Source: Microcoleus sp. AS-A8
Lineage (GTDB): Bacteria; Cyanobacteriota; Cyanobacteriia; Cyanobacteriales; Coleofasciculaceae
Assembly: GCA_039962225.1 (NCBI GenBank)
Contig: JAMPKV010000010.1
Coordinates: 186,001-250,000, forward strand
Reading direction: 5' to 3'
Length of the DNA stretch: 64,000 nt
Below are positions 1 to 8,433 of the stretch, piece by piece; positions within the stretch are counted from its first letter, which is position 1, and every line of letters begins with the position of its first letter. The notes below the pieces were generated by a model that was not told where the DNA came from, ran no database searches, and saw only the letters and a program-made list of their open reading frames with translations. Position numbers and translations under genes: made by a program.

Positions 1-389
1 TGCTGTAACACCTCTTGCCGTTGGCAGATATCCTCTCCATATTTGCCTAACATAATCCTTAATAGCATTCGACCTAAACAGAAAGAAGCTCGCCAAGAAA
101 ACACAGCATCCTGTCGATCAATATGACTGTGTTCAAACAGAAAATGTCCGGTCAATCCTATTAACTGAGTTAGCGGTAAGCCCAACAGTAACCAGAAGTT
201 TTGCAACTTCCAAGTCAAAAAGAGCAAGCCGTAAAAAAAGAGGATTCCCACAACATGGAGAGCGACATTAATTGGGTGCTGGTGTTTGAGGACAAAAATA
301 TCCCAGTAGTCTGTAAACGGATGATCCAAAATTTGGTCGTTAATCCGATTTCTCAATTTCTGCTGGAGAGTAGGATTGAGGTTACTCAT
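1..389 (-). CDS. Mpo1-like (DUF962) membrane protein, 3' part beyond window
   Basis: The reading frame starts at ATG 389 on the minus strand and runs without a stop to the window edge (129 codons seen). The N-terminal part has a short soluble stretch, then a motif HQHPINVALH, two hydrophobic segments, and GHFLFEHSHID. This H-x2-P-x-N-x3-H plus GHxxxE arrangement resembles the Mpo1/DUF962 family, whose yeast member is an iron-dependent dioxygenase of 2-hydroxy fatty acids at the ER membrane. It begins 13 bases after the stop of the amidohydrolase gene, so it is very likely the last visible gene of the same minus-strand operon. Family assignment rests on motif memory only. A fatty-acid hydroxylase-like membrane protein is the main alternative. 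Confidence 0.55.
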   Translation of the reverse strand, partial: MSNLNPTLQQKLRNRINDQILDHPFTDYWDIFVLKHQHPINVALHVVGILFFYGLLFLTWKLQNFWLLLGLPLTQLIGLTGHFLFEHSHIDRQDAVFSWRASFCLGRMLLRIMLGKYGEDICQRQEVLQ

Positions 390-402
390 AGGGTATCTTC
401 AG

Positions 403-2112
403 TTAAAGTATGGGAGACAAAACGGTTCCCAGTTGTTCGCGCCCCAGTCGTTCACTGACTTGACCCCGATGAACAACCTGAATCCCATTAATATAAACAG
501 TTTGCACGATATCATCTGACCCACGCTTGACCCTACGAGGTTCCCCATCCAAGACTGGATCTGATATTTCCACTTGTGGGCTGATTGGCTGGTTCAAGGC
601 TTGCGGATTGAGTAAAACCAAATCGGCTTTAGCCCCAATTTTGAGGACTCCGGTATCGAGACGAAACCAGTTAGCAGGTTCTCCGGTGACGCGGTAGATA
701 GCCGTTTCAGGGGGCAGGAAATGAGTAGTAACAGCTTGTTTGAGCAAAGATAAGGCTCCATCATAGTAGCCGAGGTTACGGACATGGGCACCCGCATCCG
801 TAAAACCGGGCAAGATATAGGGGTGCTGCATCAGAGCTAGACGGGGTTCTAAGCGATCGTTGGCTCCCGTAGCAACCCAGCCGATATCCGTGTCGTAGTG
901 ATGCAACGCCTGGATGAAGAAATCCACCGGATCTTGTTGCTTTTGGCGGGCAACTTCGGCAAAGCTCAACCCCTGCCAGTGGGTTTCAGGACAGCGGACA
1001 ATTTCCATCAATTCCAACTGACGATGGAATGACTTACGCCACGGATTGCTCCATTCCTGTCGAAACTGGCGACGGAAACGTTTAGATTGCCACAGTTGTT
1101 GCCGTTCTTGTCGAGATTCACAGCTATTGAGTTGTGCGCCGGTGGAAAATTCTTCAAATAATGGCGTGACTGGGCCATCGGAGTAAATCGTGAAGGGTTC
1201 GGTGAGCGTTTGAAAGCGCACATTGCCCCTGAGAATCCGGTTCCAGATGAACAGGAGAGGGGAAAATATTCGCCATAGTTTGCGATCGTGTACGGCATCT
1301 AAAGCTGAGAGGACAGTTAGGCGCAGGGGTCGTTGCCCAATGCCTGAACCCATGCGGATAATATCAAAAAAGGAAGCCAGTCGCTGTAAATTAGGGGTGA
1401 CTTGAAAAACTAAATCCCGTTGCCGACAAAGATTGGCTAGCATGGCGTATTCACCTAGTTTGGCGTGTTGCGAGGGAATGGTGCAGCCCCGCCATTCTCC
1501 GCTCATCCGATGCCAAGGAAACATATCAATTGAAATGCCAACAAATCCCGCATCTAAAGCATCTGCGGCTATTTGTTGCATGATTTTTCGTTCAGTTCTT
1601 GAGGGCTGAACCGTCAGACTGCGTTCTAATCCCATGACATGGGCGCGTAAGGCACTATGCCCAAACAAAGGGGCAACATTGGGGCCAAGTGGCAAGTGTT
1701 GCAAATGGTTCAAATATTCGGCTGGTGTATGCCAAGAAAGCGACTGTTTCAGCCATTTCTCAATCAGCCGATGGGAAAGCGTCTCCACCCTCTGAAAAAT
1801 ATCTGCCAGCATTTGGGGTTTCCCAACGGCAACAGACAAGCTACAGTTGCCAATGACAACGCTGGTAACGCCATGACGAACGGATTCACTCAGCCCCGGT
1901 GCAATCTCTAACTCTAGATCGTAGTGGGTGTGGATATCGATAAATCCTGGCGTTACCCACAGTCCGGAAGCATCTACTACTTCACGGGCATTGTTAGGTA
2001 ATGAGGGGGCGAGCGCAACAATTCGACCATTTTGAATGCCAATATCCCCACGAACAGGCGCAGAGCCTAAACCATCGAAAATTAACCCGTTTTGAATCAG
2101 CAAATCCAGCAT
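403..2112 (-). CDS. N-acyl-D-amino-acid deacylase-type amidohydrolase
   Basis: A 569-residue protein of the amidohydrolase superfamily, D-aminoacylase/Amidohydro_3 branch. The metal-binding HxH motif is in GFIDIHTHYDLE (His61, His63). The C-terminal GFTDAGAHVRNLGYYDG carries the late conserved Asp, and the last 80 residues form the usual small beta-sandwich (DLVLLNP, VYINGIQV). Family members hydrolyse N-acyl-D-amino acids, hydantoins or dipeptide-like amides with zinc. The length is slightly above the usual 480-550. It starts 15 bases after the glycosyltransferase stop and is followed after 13 bases by the Mpo1-like gene. The operon suggests turnover or editing of an acylated cell-surface or lipid molecule, but the substrate cannot be read from sequence. 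Confidence 0.85.
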   Translation of the reverse strand: MLDLLIQNGLIFDGLGSAPVRGDIGIQNGRIVALAPSLPNNAREVVDASGLWVTPGFIDIHTHYDLELEIAPGLSESVRHGVTSVVIGNCSLSVAVGKPQMLADIFQRVETLSHRLIEKWLKQSLSWHTPAEYLNHLQHLPLGPNVAPLFGHSALRAHVMGLERSLTVQPSRTERKIMQQIAADALDAGFVGISIDMFPWHRMSGEWRGCTIPSQHAKLGEYAMLANLCRQRDLVFQVTPNLQRLASFFDIIRMGSGIGQRPLRLTVLSALDAVHDRKLWRIFSPLLFIWNRILRGNVRFQTLTEPFTIYSDGPVTPLFEEFSTGAQLNSCESRQERQQLWQSKRFRRQFRQEWSNPWRKSFHRQLELMEIVRCPETHWQGLSFAEVARQKQQDPVDFFIQALHHYDTDIGWVATGANDRLEPRLALMQHPYILPGFTDAGAHVRNLGYYDGALSLLKQAVTTHFLPPETAIYRVTGEPANWFRLDTGVLKIGAKADLVLLNPQALNQPISPQVEISDPVLDGEPRRVKRGSDDIVQTVYINGIQVVHRGQVSERLGREQLGTVLSPIL

Positions 2113-2127
2113 GATTCTTTATTTCCC

Positions 2128-3414
2128 TCACACAGTTCGACCGCGATGCTCAGTCTTAATCCAATTCAATTTCTGTGGTTTTATACACAGGCTTAAAGCT
2201 GTCACAATCATCACTGGAATCCAATGCACCATGTAGAGAGAACCCTGGATAGTTGCCCACAGCAAAGACCATCCCCGTAATTTTTGATGTTGGTAAAGTC
2301 CGGCAATAAAACCAACCGTTACAATGAGGCTGAGTAGTGTCTGAAGTGGAAATAAAAGCGGATGATGGTTGTAAAAGATTGTCCAAAGCAAGTCAGGAAT
2401 GAGGGCGAGAGGTAGCAGGAATTGCAATAGAAAAAACAACATTAGATCGAGTTCTTTCGTCAAACCTAATGCAAGAATTTGGGGGAAATAATCCAGGTGA
2501 CGCTGATAGCCACCTTCCGCCCAACGACAGTGTTGATGCCAAAGCGCTCTCCAGGTTGTTACCCCTTCTTCCTGAATGGCTGGAACTGTGACAAACTCAA
2601 TTTCAGTACCTACTAAATAAAGTTTGAAGCACAAATCTAAATCATCAATTGTGTCTTCGCTCCAACCCTTACACTTTTCTAGCATTTCCCGACGCACTAA
2701 CATACCATTGCCCCGAAGCTCAGACATTCCTCCGACAGCAATTCGATGGGTTTGCAGATAAGCATCACAACTCATTTCCATCTGCTGGCAACGAGTTAAG
2801 AAATTGGTATCTGCATTCGAGATCGCTTTTCGCGCCTGCACCGCACCAATTGCCCTCTTCTGAAACAGAGGTACGGTTTGCCGCAGAAAATTGGCAGAAA
2901 GTTGAGCATCGGCATCGCAAATAAGCACAATCTCGCCCTGCGTGAAGGGAAAAACTGCATTGAGTGCCCCGGATTTACCTCCTTTTGATTCCCGTCGATG
3001 AACCTGTAACCCCGAAAATTGAGTTTGTAATTTCCTCAAAATTTGGGGGGTTTCATCAGTACTGCCGTCATCCACAATCCAGATATCCAGATGAGTGCTG
3101 GGATAGTTCAGGCAAAATAGGCTATGAACCACATCGGGCAAGACGGCGCTTTCATTTTTAGCGGGAACCAGAATCGAGACTTTGGGCAAATCGGCATCAC
3201 CCTCTACCCTGGGAGCGATCGCTTTTGCCATGAGCATCCGTAGCGTTTGAATCGTCAGGACTGCCGTTAATCCCACAATGAGCCACTGCGTTTGGGGTTG
3301 CCAGTGGAGCAAACTGACGAAACCCCAGACAAGTAGAACCACGAGGGTGGCTTTGAGGCGGCGATCGCGATGAACACTGACATTGTTACTTAGCGAATAG
3401 GGAGTTCTTCTCAC
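2128..3414 (-). CDS. Family 2 glycosyltransferase, membrane-bound, processive type
   Basis: I start this gene at GTG 3414, which shares its first base with the TAG stop of the upstream gene (TAGTG) and gives 428 residues. The longer open frame to 3519 lies inside the upstream gene and lacks protein-like sequence. Two N-terminal membrane segments precede a GT-A domain with VSILVPAKNE, WIVDDGSTD, DAD (about 167-169), IDDLDL (about 256-261) and QHCRW (about 294-298), the Q-x2-R-W motif of processive synthases such as PgaC, NodC or cellulose synthase. Three to four membrane segments follow. The donor sugar and product are unknown. It is co-transcribed with a deacylase-like enzyme, which suggests envelope glycan or glycolipid chemistry (inference). 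Confidence 0.88.
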   Translation of the reverse strand: MRRTPYSLSNNVSVHRDRRLKATLVVLLVWGFVSLLHWQPQTQWLIVGLTAVLTIQTLRMLMAKAIAPRVEGDADLPKVSILVPAKNESAVLPDVVHSLFCLNYPSTHLDIWIVDDGSTDETPQILRKLQTQFSGLQVHRRESKGGKSGALNAVFPFTQGEIVLICDADAQLSANFLRQTVPLFQKRAIGAVQARKAISNADTNFLTRCQQMEMSCDAYLQTHRIAVGGMSELRGNGMLVRREMLEKCKGWSEDTIDDLDLCFKLYLVGTEIEFVTVPAIQEEGVTTWRALWHQHCRWAEGGYQRHLDYFPQILALGLTKELDLMLFFLLQFLLPLALIPDLLWTIFYNHHPLLFPLQTLLSLIVTVGFIAGLYQHQKLRGWSLLWATIQGSLYMVHWIPVMIVTALSLCIKPQKLNWIKTEHRGRTV

Positions 3415-4061
3415 TAGATTTGCTCTACTTTCTCCATTTCTGGCTGAGCCTTGCGACGCCACAACAGCATCGTGACTGCCCCTAGCAGGATACCGCCCAC
3501 TCCTGCCGCAACCGCCCAAAGACGACCGGCTTGCTGGGCACCCATTAACACGGGATTATCCAGCAGGTTGGAAGAAAAATGCAGTGATTGAATAGTCCAA
3601 TTCCCCTGAAACTTTTGCAGCACGGCTGTCCATCGCATCGCCATCGTGGGTTTATTGCCATCTTTAAAATAAAATGTTGCGTTCGCATCTCCGTAGGAAA
3701 TGGCGGTTTCCGGGGAGAGAAACGTTCTGGGAGTATCCACCTTCGCCTCCATTTTGATGTCTTTAATCGAACTGGAGAACTGTTGATTCCAATACTTCTC
3801 AAACTCAGGCACTTTATGAAAAACTCGGTTATCAACCGTGGTAATCGTGAAGCTTGGATGCAAGTAAGGTTCAATTTTGGAAAAATCGCGAGTGTTAAGC
3901 GCTTGCAGAGCCATTTCCCGCGTGCGGATAATTGCATTAACCTCCTGTTGGTTAACATCAGCCCAAGCACATAGGGGTACATTCCAAATTGCCAGCAGGA
4001 GTAAAGCGACCCCAAGTATTTGACTGCATCGGTATCTGATTGACCGTTTGTGTTTTGTCAT
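3414..4061 (-). CDS. NTF2-like domain protein with signal peptide and C-terminal anchor
   Basis: A 215-residue protein. An N-terminal basic/hydrophobic stretch (about 1-33, ending AWA) looks like a signal peptide. Residues about 37-165 look like an NTF2/SnoaL/DUF4440 fold: helix VNAIIRTREMALQALNTRD, then HPSFTITTVDN and a W-rich last strand (WTAVLQKFQGNWTIQSLHFS). Residues about 180-200 form a membrane helix followed by WRRK and an acidic tail. It is likely anchored in the cytoplasmic membrane with the domain outside. It is the first gene of the four-gene minus operon and overlaps the glycosyltransferase by one base. NTF2-like domains often bind small ligands; catalysis is not indicated. Confidence 0.65.
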   Translation of the reverse strand: MTKHKRSIRYRCSQILGVALLLLAIWNVPLCAWADVNQQEVNAIIRTREMALQALNTRDFSKIEPYLHPSFTITTVDNRVFHKVPEFEKYWNQQFSSSIKDIKMEAKVDTPRTFLSPETAISYGDANATFYFKDGNKPTMAMRWTAVLQKFQGNWTIQSLHFSSNLLDNPVLMGAQQAGRLWAVAAGVGGILLGAVTMLLWRRKAQPEMEKVEQI

Positions 4062-4402
4062 TTATTCCTTGCCTTGCTGCCGATAATCAGGAATTAAATA
4101 ACTTCCAATTATACCAATGAGTTTAATATTTGCTATATACAAATATAGTATTTCCATTTGAGATGTAAACAATAACGAACAACAGAGGCTCAGAGAACAC
4201 AGAGGAGAGAGAATAGAGAATTTCACATCTCAAATACAAACGCTATATTTCCAAGAAATTCTCAAAGCAGATACGATCAAGATAAGCCAACTCCAAGAAA
4301 AAATGTTTTCCTAAGGACAGCCTATAAAGCTGCACATGATTTGACGGCTGATGGTCTAGCGAAATCTAGATTTGAACAATACTATGGACAAAGCAGACAT
4401 CA
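4062..4402. other. Divergent intergenic region upstream of the oxygenase cluster
   Basis: This gene-free stretch separates the minus operon from the plus-strand oxygenase cluster, so promoters for both must lie here. It is AT-rich and contains the inverted-repeat element at 4141-4250. Between the arms is a purine-rich run with CAGAGG-type units. I see no convincing sigma-70 pair and no RNA gene. Confidence 0.6.
4141..4250. repeat. Inverted-repeat (MITE-like) element, about 110 bp
   Basis: Arms at 4141-4166 and 4225-4250 are imperfect inverted repeats of 26 bases. The inner 11 bases (ATTTGAGATGT against ACATCTCAAAT) and outer 7 bases (AAATATA against TATATTT) match exactly, with 8 unmatched bases in the same place in each arm. 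The 58-base centre is purine-rich. It could be a small non-autonomous element or a regulatory hairpin upstream of the oxygenase cluster. Confidence 0.5.
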
Positions 4403-5134
4403 ATGCCTATGCAGGCGCGACTGGTTGAAGTTCAACAATTGCTTGGGAGCGATCGCAACGCCATGTACTCCCTTCTCAATACCCATTTTGATGGAGTCAA
4501 TCCAGAACTATTTGAAACTGACCTAGAGCAGAAAAACTGGGTTATTCTCTTAGAAGATAAGGAAACAAAAACGCTCAAAGGCTTTTCCACCTTATTGGTT
4601 TACGAAACCCAGTTTGAGGGAGAAGTCCTGAGTGTCGTCTATTCTGGAGATACCATTGTAGACCCCAGTGCTTGGTCGAGTTCGCTCTTGCCTCGTGCCT
4701 GGATTGCCTCAATTCATTTTTTACGGGACAAGTATGCCAACGGCAAACTCTACTGGCTGCTCATTTCTTCCGGTTATCGTACCTACCGCTTTTTACCCAT
4801 TTTTTGGAAAGAGTTTTATCCTTGCTATGATACCCCCACGCCTCCCCGCATCCAGGCACTCATGCAATTCCTAGCTCACACCCATTTCGGCAATTGCTAT
4901 GACGAAAGCGCTGGAGTGGTTCGCTTTCCCCATCCCCAGGTTCTTCGAGAGAACTTGTGTGGCATACCTCAAGAACGGCTGAAAGATTCCCATATCCGTT
5001 TCTTTCAAACTAAAAATCCCGGCTATGAACAGGGAGATGAATTAGTCTGTTTGACAGAGATTAAGGAAGAAAATCTGACTAAAGCAGGTCGGCGCATGTG
5101 GTTTGCAGAAGCTTCCTTAGGAGTTGCGTCATGA
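4403..5134 (+). CDS. GNAT-like acyltransferase, first gene of oxygenase cluster
   Basis: A 243-residue soluble protein. The N-terminal half reads like a GNAT fold: a first helix (AMYSLLNTHFDGV), a strand with VILLEDKETKTLKGFSTLLV, then VVYSGDTIVDPSAW and a helix LLPRAWIASIHFLRD. The C-terminal half has no recognisable motif, and the usual acetyl-CoA signature R-x2-G-x-G/A is not obvious, so the acyl donor and even catalysis are uncertain. An in-frame TGA at 4373 limits the start; ATG 4403 or 4409 are both possible. Its stop overlaps the start of the Rieske gene in an ATGA at 5131. Position suggests it acylates or tailors a pathway intermediate (inference). Confidence 0.6.
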   Translation: MPMQARLVEVQQLLGSDRNAMYSLLNTHFDGVNPELFETDLEQKNWVILLEDKETKTLKGFSTLLVYETQFEGEVLSVVYSGDTIVDPSAWSSSLLPRAWIASIHFLRDKYANGKLYWLLISSGYRTYRFLPIFWKEFYPCYDTPTPPRIQALMQFLAHTHFGNCYDESAGVVRFPHPQVLRENLCGIPQERLKDSHIRFFQTKNPGYEQGDELVCLTEIKEENLTKAGRRMWFAEASLGVAS

Positions 5135-6174
5135 GAATGAATGGGCATTCACAGGCGGTTCGTTCAACTCATAAAACCCAGATTTTTAACCAGGAAGACC
5201 GCTTTATTGAAGGGTGGTATTGGGCAATTCCCTCTAGTAAACTCAAGATTGGTCAGGTTAAACCCGTAACCTTGCTAGGACGAGAATTAGCGATTTACCG
5301 GGGAACGGATAGGAAGGTAGTGGCGCTAGATGCTTACTGTCCGCACATGGGCGCGCATCTGGCAGAAGGAAAGGTTGAGGGGTGCCGTATCCGCTGTTTT
5401 TTTCACAATTGGCAGTTTGACGAGCAAGGAAAGTGCGTCGATACGCCATCTGTGGGTAAACCCGTCCCAGTTACCGTGCAAACTTGGCCCACGGCGGAAC
5501 AGTACGGTATGGTTTGGGTATGGACGGGGGAAACGCCACAACAACCCGTACCTTATGTACCAGAACTCCAAGATGAAGAGTGCGATAAAGCTTTTGGTTC
5601 TCGCTTTGTGAAGAACTGTCATCCTAATGTGTTGCTGATTAATGCAATTGATGCTCATCACTTCAATACTGTTCATAACCTGCCTCTACAAATTGTGTTT
5701 GAGAAGCGGGAATTAAATCAGAACGCAATTACTTTTAGCAATAAAACTAGGGGTGGGGAAGAGTCATTTCTAATCAAACTCCTTCGCCCGTTATACAAAA
5801 ATGAAGTCACTTACAGTATGTGCTATTGGTACGGCAGCACAGGTACCGTCACCTTAGGGCCAGACTTCTTGCACTTTCATATTATGTTTGCACTGCGGCT
5901 GATTGAGGGAGGAAAGACTGAAGGCAAAACTATTATGATTACGCGCAAGCGTCCTGGCTTGGGCGGGTGGATTTTTAACCGAATTGTACTCTGGCTAACT
6001 CAGCAGGTAGGGAATTACTTTGCTAAGGGTGATACTCAAGTTTTTCAGACAATTAAGTTTGATTTGAAGACTCCTACTCAAGCAGATCGGTCGATTTTGC
6101 AGTTCCTTGAACACGTAGAGGGGCAAAAACCCTTGCTATGGGGTACGTGGGAGAGTGCTAAGGAGAAAGCATGA
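5131..6174 (+). CDS. Rieske non-heme iron oxygenase (PAO-like), cluster gene 2
   Basis: The chosen start is ATG 5131, in an ATGA overlap with the preceding stop and 10 bases after TAGGAG; this gives 347 residues. The Rieske [2Fe-2S] ligands are Cys70-P-His72 and Cys89-F-F-His92. The mononuclear iron site is Asp174-x2-His177-x4-His182 (NAIDAHHFNTVH). This is the two-domain alpha-subunit architecture of pheophorbide a oxygenase and related cyanobacterial enzymes, which hydroxylate or desaturate with O2 and two electrons. No reductase is encoded nearby; the ferredoxin at 8426 is a plausible donor. The C-terminus lacks the membrane segment of plant PAO. The substrate is unknown. Confidence 0.88.
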   Translation: MRMNGHSQAVRSTHKTQIFNQEDRFIEGWYWAIPSSKLKIGQVKPVTLLGRELAIYRGTDRKVVALDAYCPHMGAHLAEGKVEGCRIRCFFHNWQFDEQGKCVDTPSVGKPVPVTVQTWPTAEQYGMVWVWTGETPQQPVPYVPELQDEECDKAFGSRFVKNCHPNVLLINAIDAHHFNTVHNLPLQIVFEKRELNQNAITFSNKTRGGEESFLIKLLRPLYKNEVTYSMCYWYGSTGTVTLGPDFLHFHIMFALRLIEGGKTEGKTIMITRKRPGLGGWIFNRIVLWLTQQVGNYFAKGDTQVFQTIKFDLKTPTQADRSILQFLEHVEGQKPLLWGTWESAKEKA

Positions 6175-7163
6175 ACACTGAGAACTACAAAGTACAGTCA
6201 AAACCAATCGATCAGACAGTAGGGGAAAATGTAGATTTAAACACCTTCTTGCAACCCTTAGCATTTGGGACGGCAGGGTTCGATTTACCGCACGTCGGAG
6301 AAGCGAATAAGTTGGGATGTGTGCTATCTGCGGCACTGGGGCAACGGTTAGGCAATGCCTCATCTTCAGAACGTAGCAACACTCTCTATTGGAATGCGGA
6401 CTACTTCGGATTGCACAAGGTGAAGGTCTTTCAGGACTCAAGCTTAGAGGAACAGGCCGCAATTTTGCAAATTGCTAATCGAGGATTACTGGAAGAGGCA
6501 TATTTTGTCGAAAAAGCTGGCATGGGCTATATGGCAAAAATGGTGTTGCTGGCAGAAACGACAGAGGAACGGATGCTTTATAGTTTGTTTGCTGCGAATG
6601 AAGCAACCCATCTGAGTCAGATTAGTGCTTTCCTGCCCGATCGCCCTGTTGGTACGAACGATACATTTTTGCGCTTCCTAGCAGATTTAGTCGAGAGTCA
6701 GGATAAAACGGTGCTGCTGTTTACGATCCAGCTAGTACTGGAGGGGTGGGGGTTGAGTCATTATCGGAGTCTAGCTAAAGGTTGTTGCGATCGCACCCTC
6801 AGCCGACTCCTCACCGGGTTCCTGCAAGACGAAGCACGGCATCACGGGACTGGACTAATTCTATTTGAGCAAACATCGGTTTCCTCGCAAAGTCGAGCCG
6901 TCATTGTCGAGACACTCTTGTGCTTTTTGCAGATGATTCGCGTAGGCCCTCAGCGAGTGGTGGAAGCAATTGCTCAAGTCAAAGGGGATTTGGCGCGATC
7001 GCAAAAAATCCGCATCTTGGAAGAACTCGGCACCGAAATCCACAGTGGCACTCGACTGCATCTTCTGCGTTCTTTGATGCGAGGTGAAGCTGCTGAAGCG
7101 ATCGTGCAAGCACTAGAAGCAAGAGGAGCTTTTGAACCTCTTCCGGCAAGTCAGTGTGTATAG
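6171..7163 (+). CDS. Ferritin-like diiron carboxylate protein, cluster gene 3
   Basis: A 330-residue helical protein starting in an ATGA overlap with the Rieske gene and preceded by AAGGAG. Four helices supply a two-fold diiron pattern: Glu109/Glu114 (LLEEAYFVEK), Glu144-x2-His147 (NEATH), Glu191 (LVLEGWGLSHY) and Glu221-x2-His224 (QDEARHH). This 2x(E...ExxH) layout is that of ferritin-like diiron oxygenases and oxidases. The last 90 residues are helical without a motif. It is longer than ferritin or rubrerythrin and is not a ribonucleotide reductase. I infer an O2-using tailoring enzyme in the same pathway as the two flanking oxygenases; the reaction is unknown. Confidence 0.7.
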   Translation: MNTENYKVQSKPIDQTVGENVDLNTFLQPLAFGTAGFDLPHVGEANKLGCVLSAALGQRLGNASSSERSNTLYWNADYFGLHKVKVFQDSSLEEQAAILQIANRGLLEEAYFVEKAGMGYMAKMVLLAETTEERMLYSLFAANEATHLSQISAFLPDRPVGTNDTFLRFLADLVESQDKTVLLFTIQLVLEGWGLSHYRSLAKGCCDRTLSRLLTGFLQDEARHHGTGLILFEQTSVSSQSRAVIVETLLCFLQMIRVGPQRVVEAIAQVKGDLARSQKIRILEELGTEIHSGTRLHLLRSLMRGEAAEAIVQALEARGAFEPLPASQCV

Positions 7164-7257
7164 CTAAGGCTAGGAATAAACAACAAAAATTAGCTTGGAT
7201 TTGCCAATCCCCATAAAGACGGGAAAGGTATTAATTAACTCATAAAACTTAAATCAA

Positions 7258-8433
7258 ATGCTTAAGAATACTATATTAGAAAATCAGAAGATTTATAAAA
7301 AAATCCACCTCAACTATACGCGCAATAAGCAGCAAGATCATACGACTTTAATGGATGAAGCCTCCCAAGCTTTTTGTTATGAAGATTGCAAAGACGAATA
7401 TTGGAATCCAGAAGAATTTTCCCTGCTTTACGGAACTCCTGTTTGGGAACAGGCAAGTCCCAGTCAGAGAATCATTTTAAATCAACTCTATTGGGTAGCT
7501 TACTATTCCCAAATCGTTTCTGCTGAAATTGCTACTATCTTTTTTAACCAAACCAGTGCCGCCGGACTCTACGCGCAGGAAGATTTTCGCTTAGTTTGCG
7601 ACATGCTGGATTTAGAATCCATACAAGAACGCGCTCACATTCACGCCTTTAGAACAATTTCTAACCAAGTCGAAACAGCTTTATTTGGGCGGCACATTTT
7701 TACTTATGCCATGCGTGGCCCTTTTACCGAAACGATGATTTATGCGGATACCAATGCTCTGAAAACTGGGTGGAAAAAACTTCAACTCCATTGCTTCGGA
7801 CTCTTATCTTCAGATAATGCATTTCTCGCCTGCCAATACTTTACCGTGCGGGGCATACGAACGCTAAATGGCAAGTTAGTTCAGCATAAGCTGAGTAATT
7901 ATTATCAAAAACATCCCAACCCAGAAGATGCTCCCATTCCCGCCAAAATTTCCTATTACCACTTTATGGATGAGAGCTTTCATTTCAATAGTTCTACAAT
8001 TCTTTCCCATGAAGTTGTAAAATGCCTCAAGCCTCCTACAGCCTTTGAACAATTCGTGGCTAATTTGGGACTGCGGGGTTGTCAGAGAGATCATTACCAT
8101 TTTTCAGCAGCAATTAATGGTATTTTTTGGTACGATCCTGCACTTTACTCAGCGATTTATCAAGTACTGCGATCGCCCATCTTTAATATGGACGATCGCG
8201 AAGCCAAAGAAATGATGCAATTGTGCTTCACACAAGAGTCGGAAGGGTTACAGCGAAGTTGCCAAACCCATCAAGAAGCGATCGCATCCTACAAGGTTTA
8301 TCTAGAAAAAGTAGATTACGCCTGGAAGAGTAATCGAGAAATGTCCTTAATGAACTCCAACTCAATACCCCAATATCTCGCCACTCAAAAGAAAGCATTG
8401 ACGATGTTTGAGAGAGGCAAAACGTATGAGTGA
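7258..8433 (+). CDS. AurF-like diiron oxygenase, cluster gene 4
   Basis: A 391-residue protein with ligands Glu90, Glu124-x2-His127 (ERAH) and His235-x3-Glu239-x2-His242 (HFMDESFH). The H-x3-E-x2-H on the last ligand helix is the distinctive arrangement of AurF (p-aminobenzoate N-oxygenase), where it reads His223/Glu227/His230, and the spacing between the first two motifs is also very close (34 against 35). The fourth carboxylate (AurF Glu196) is not obvious; the matching helix reads FLACQYFTVRG. AurF-type enzymes oxidise amines to nitro or hydroxylamine groups, but relatives also act on carbon. A 94-base gap separates it from the upstream gene; no strong ribosome site is seen. Family call by motif only. 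Confidence 0.65.
   Translation: MLKNTILENQKIYKKIHLNYTRNKQQDHTTLMDEASQAFCYEDCKDEYWNPEEFSLLYGTPVWEQASPSQRIILNQLYWVAYYSQIVSAEIATIFFNQTSAAGLYAQEDFRLVCDMLDLESIQERAHIHAFRTISNQVETALFGRHIFTYAMRGPFTETMIYADTNALKTGWKKLQLHCFGLLSSDNAFLACQYFTVRGIRTLNGKLVQHKLSNYYQKHPNPEDAPIPAKISYYHFMDESFHFNSSTILSHEVVKCLKPPTAFEQFVANLGLRGCQRDHYHFSAAINGIFWYDPALYSAIYQVLRSPIFNMDDREAKEMMQLCFTQESEGLQRSCQTHQEAIASYKVYLEKVDYAWKSNREMSLMNSNSIPQYLATQKKALTMFERGKTYE

Noticed and set aside
3415-3519. N-terminal extension of the GT2 reading frame to 3519
   Set aside because: It lies inside the 3' end of the NTF2-like gene, and the encoded residues are not transferase-like; GTG 3414 overlapping TAG is a better start.
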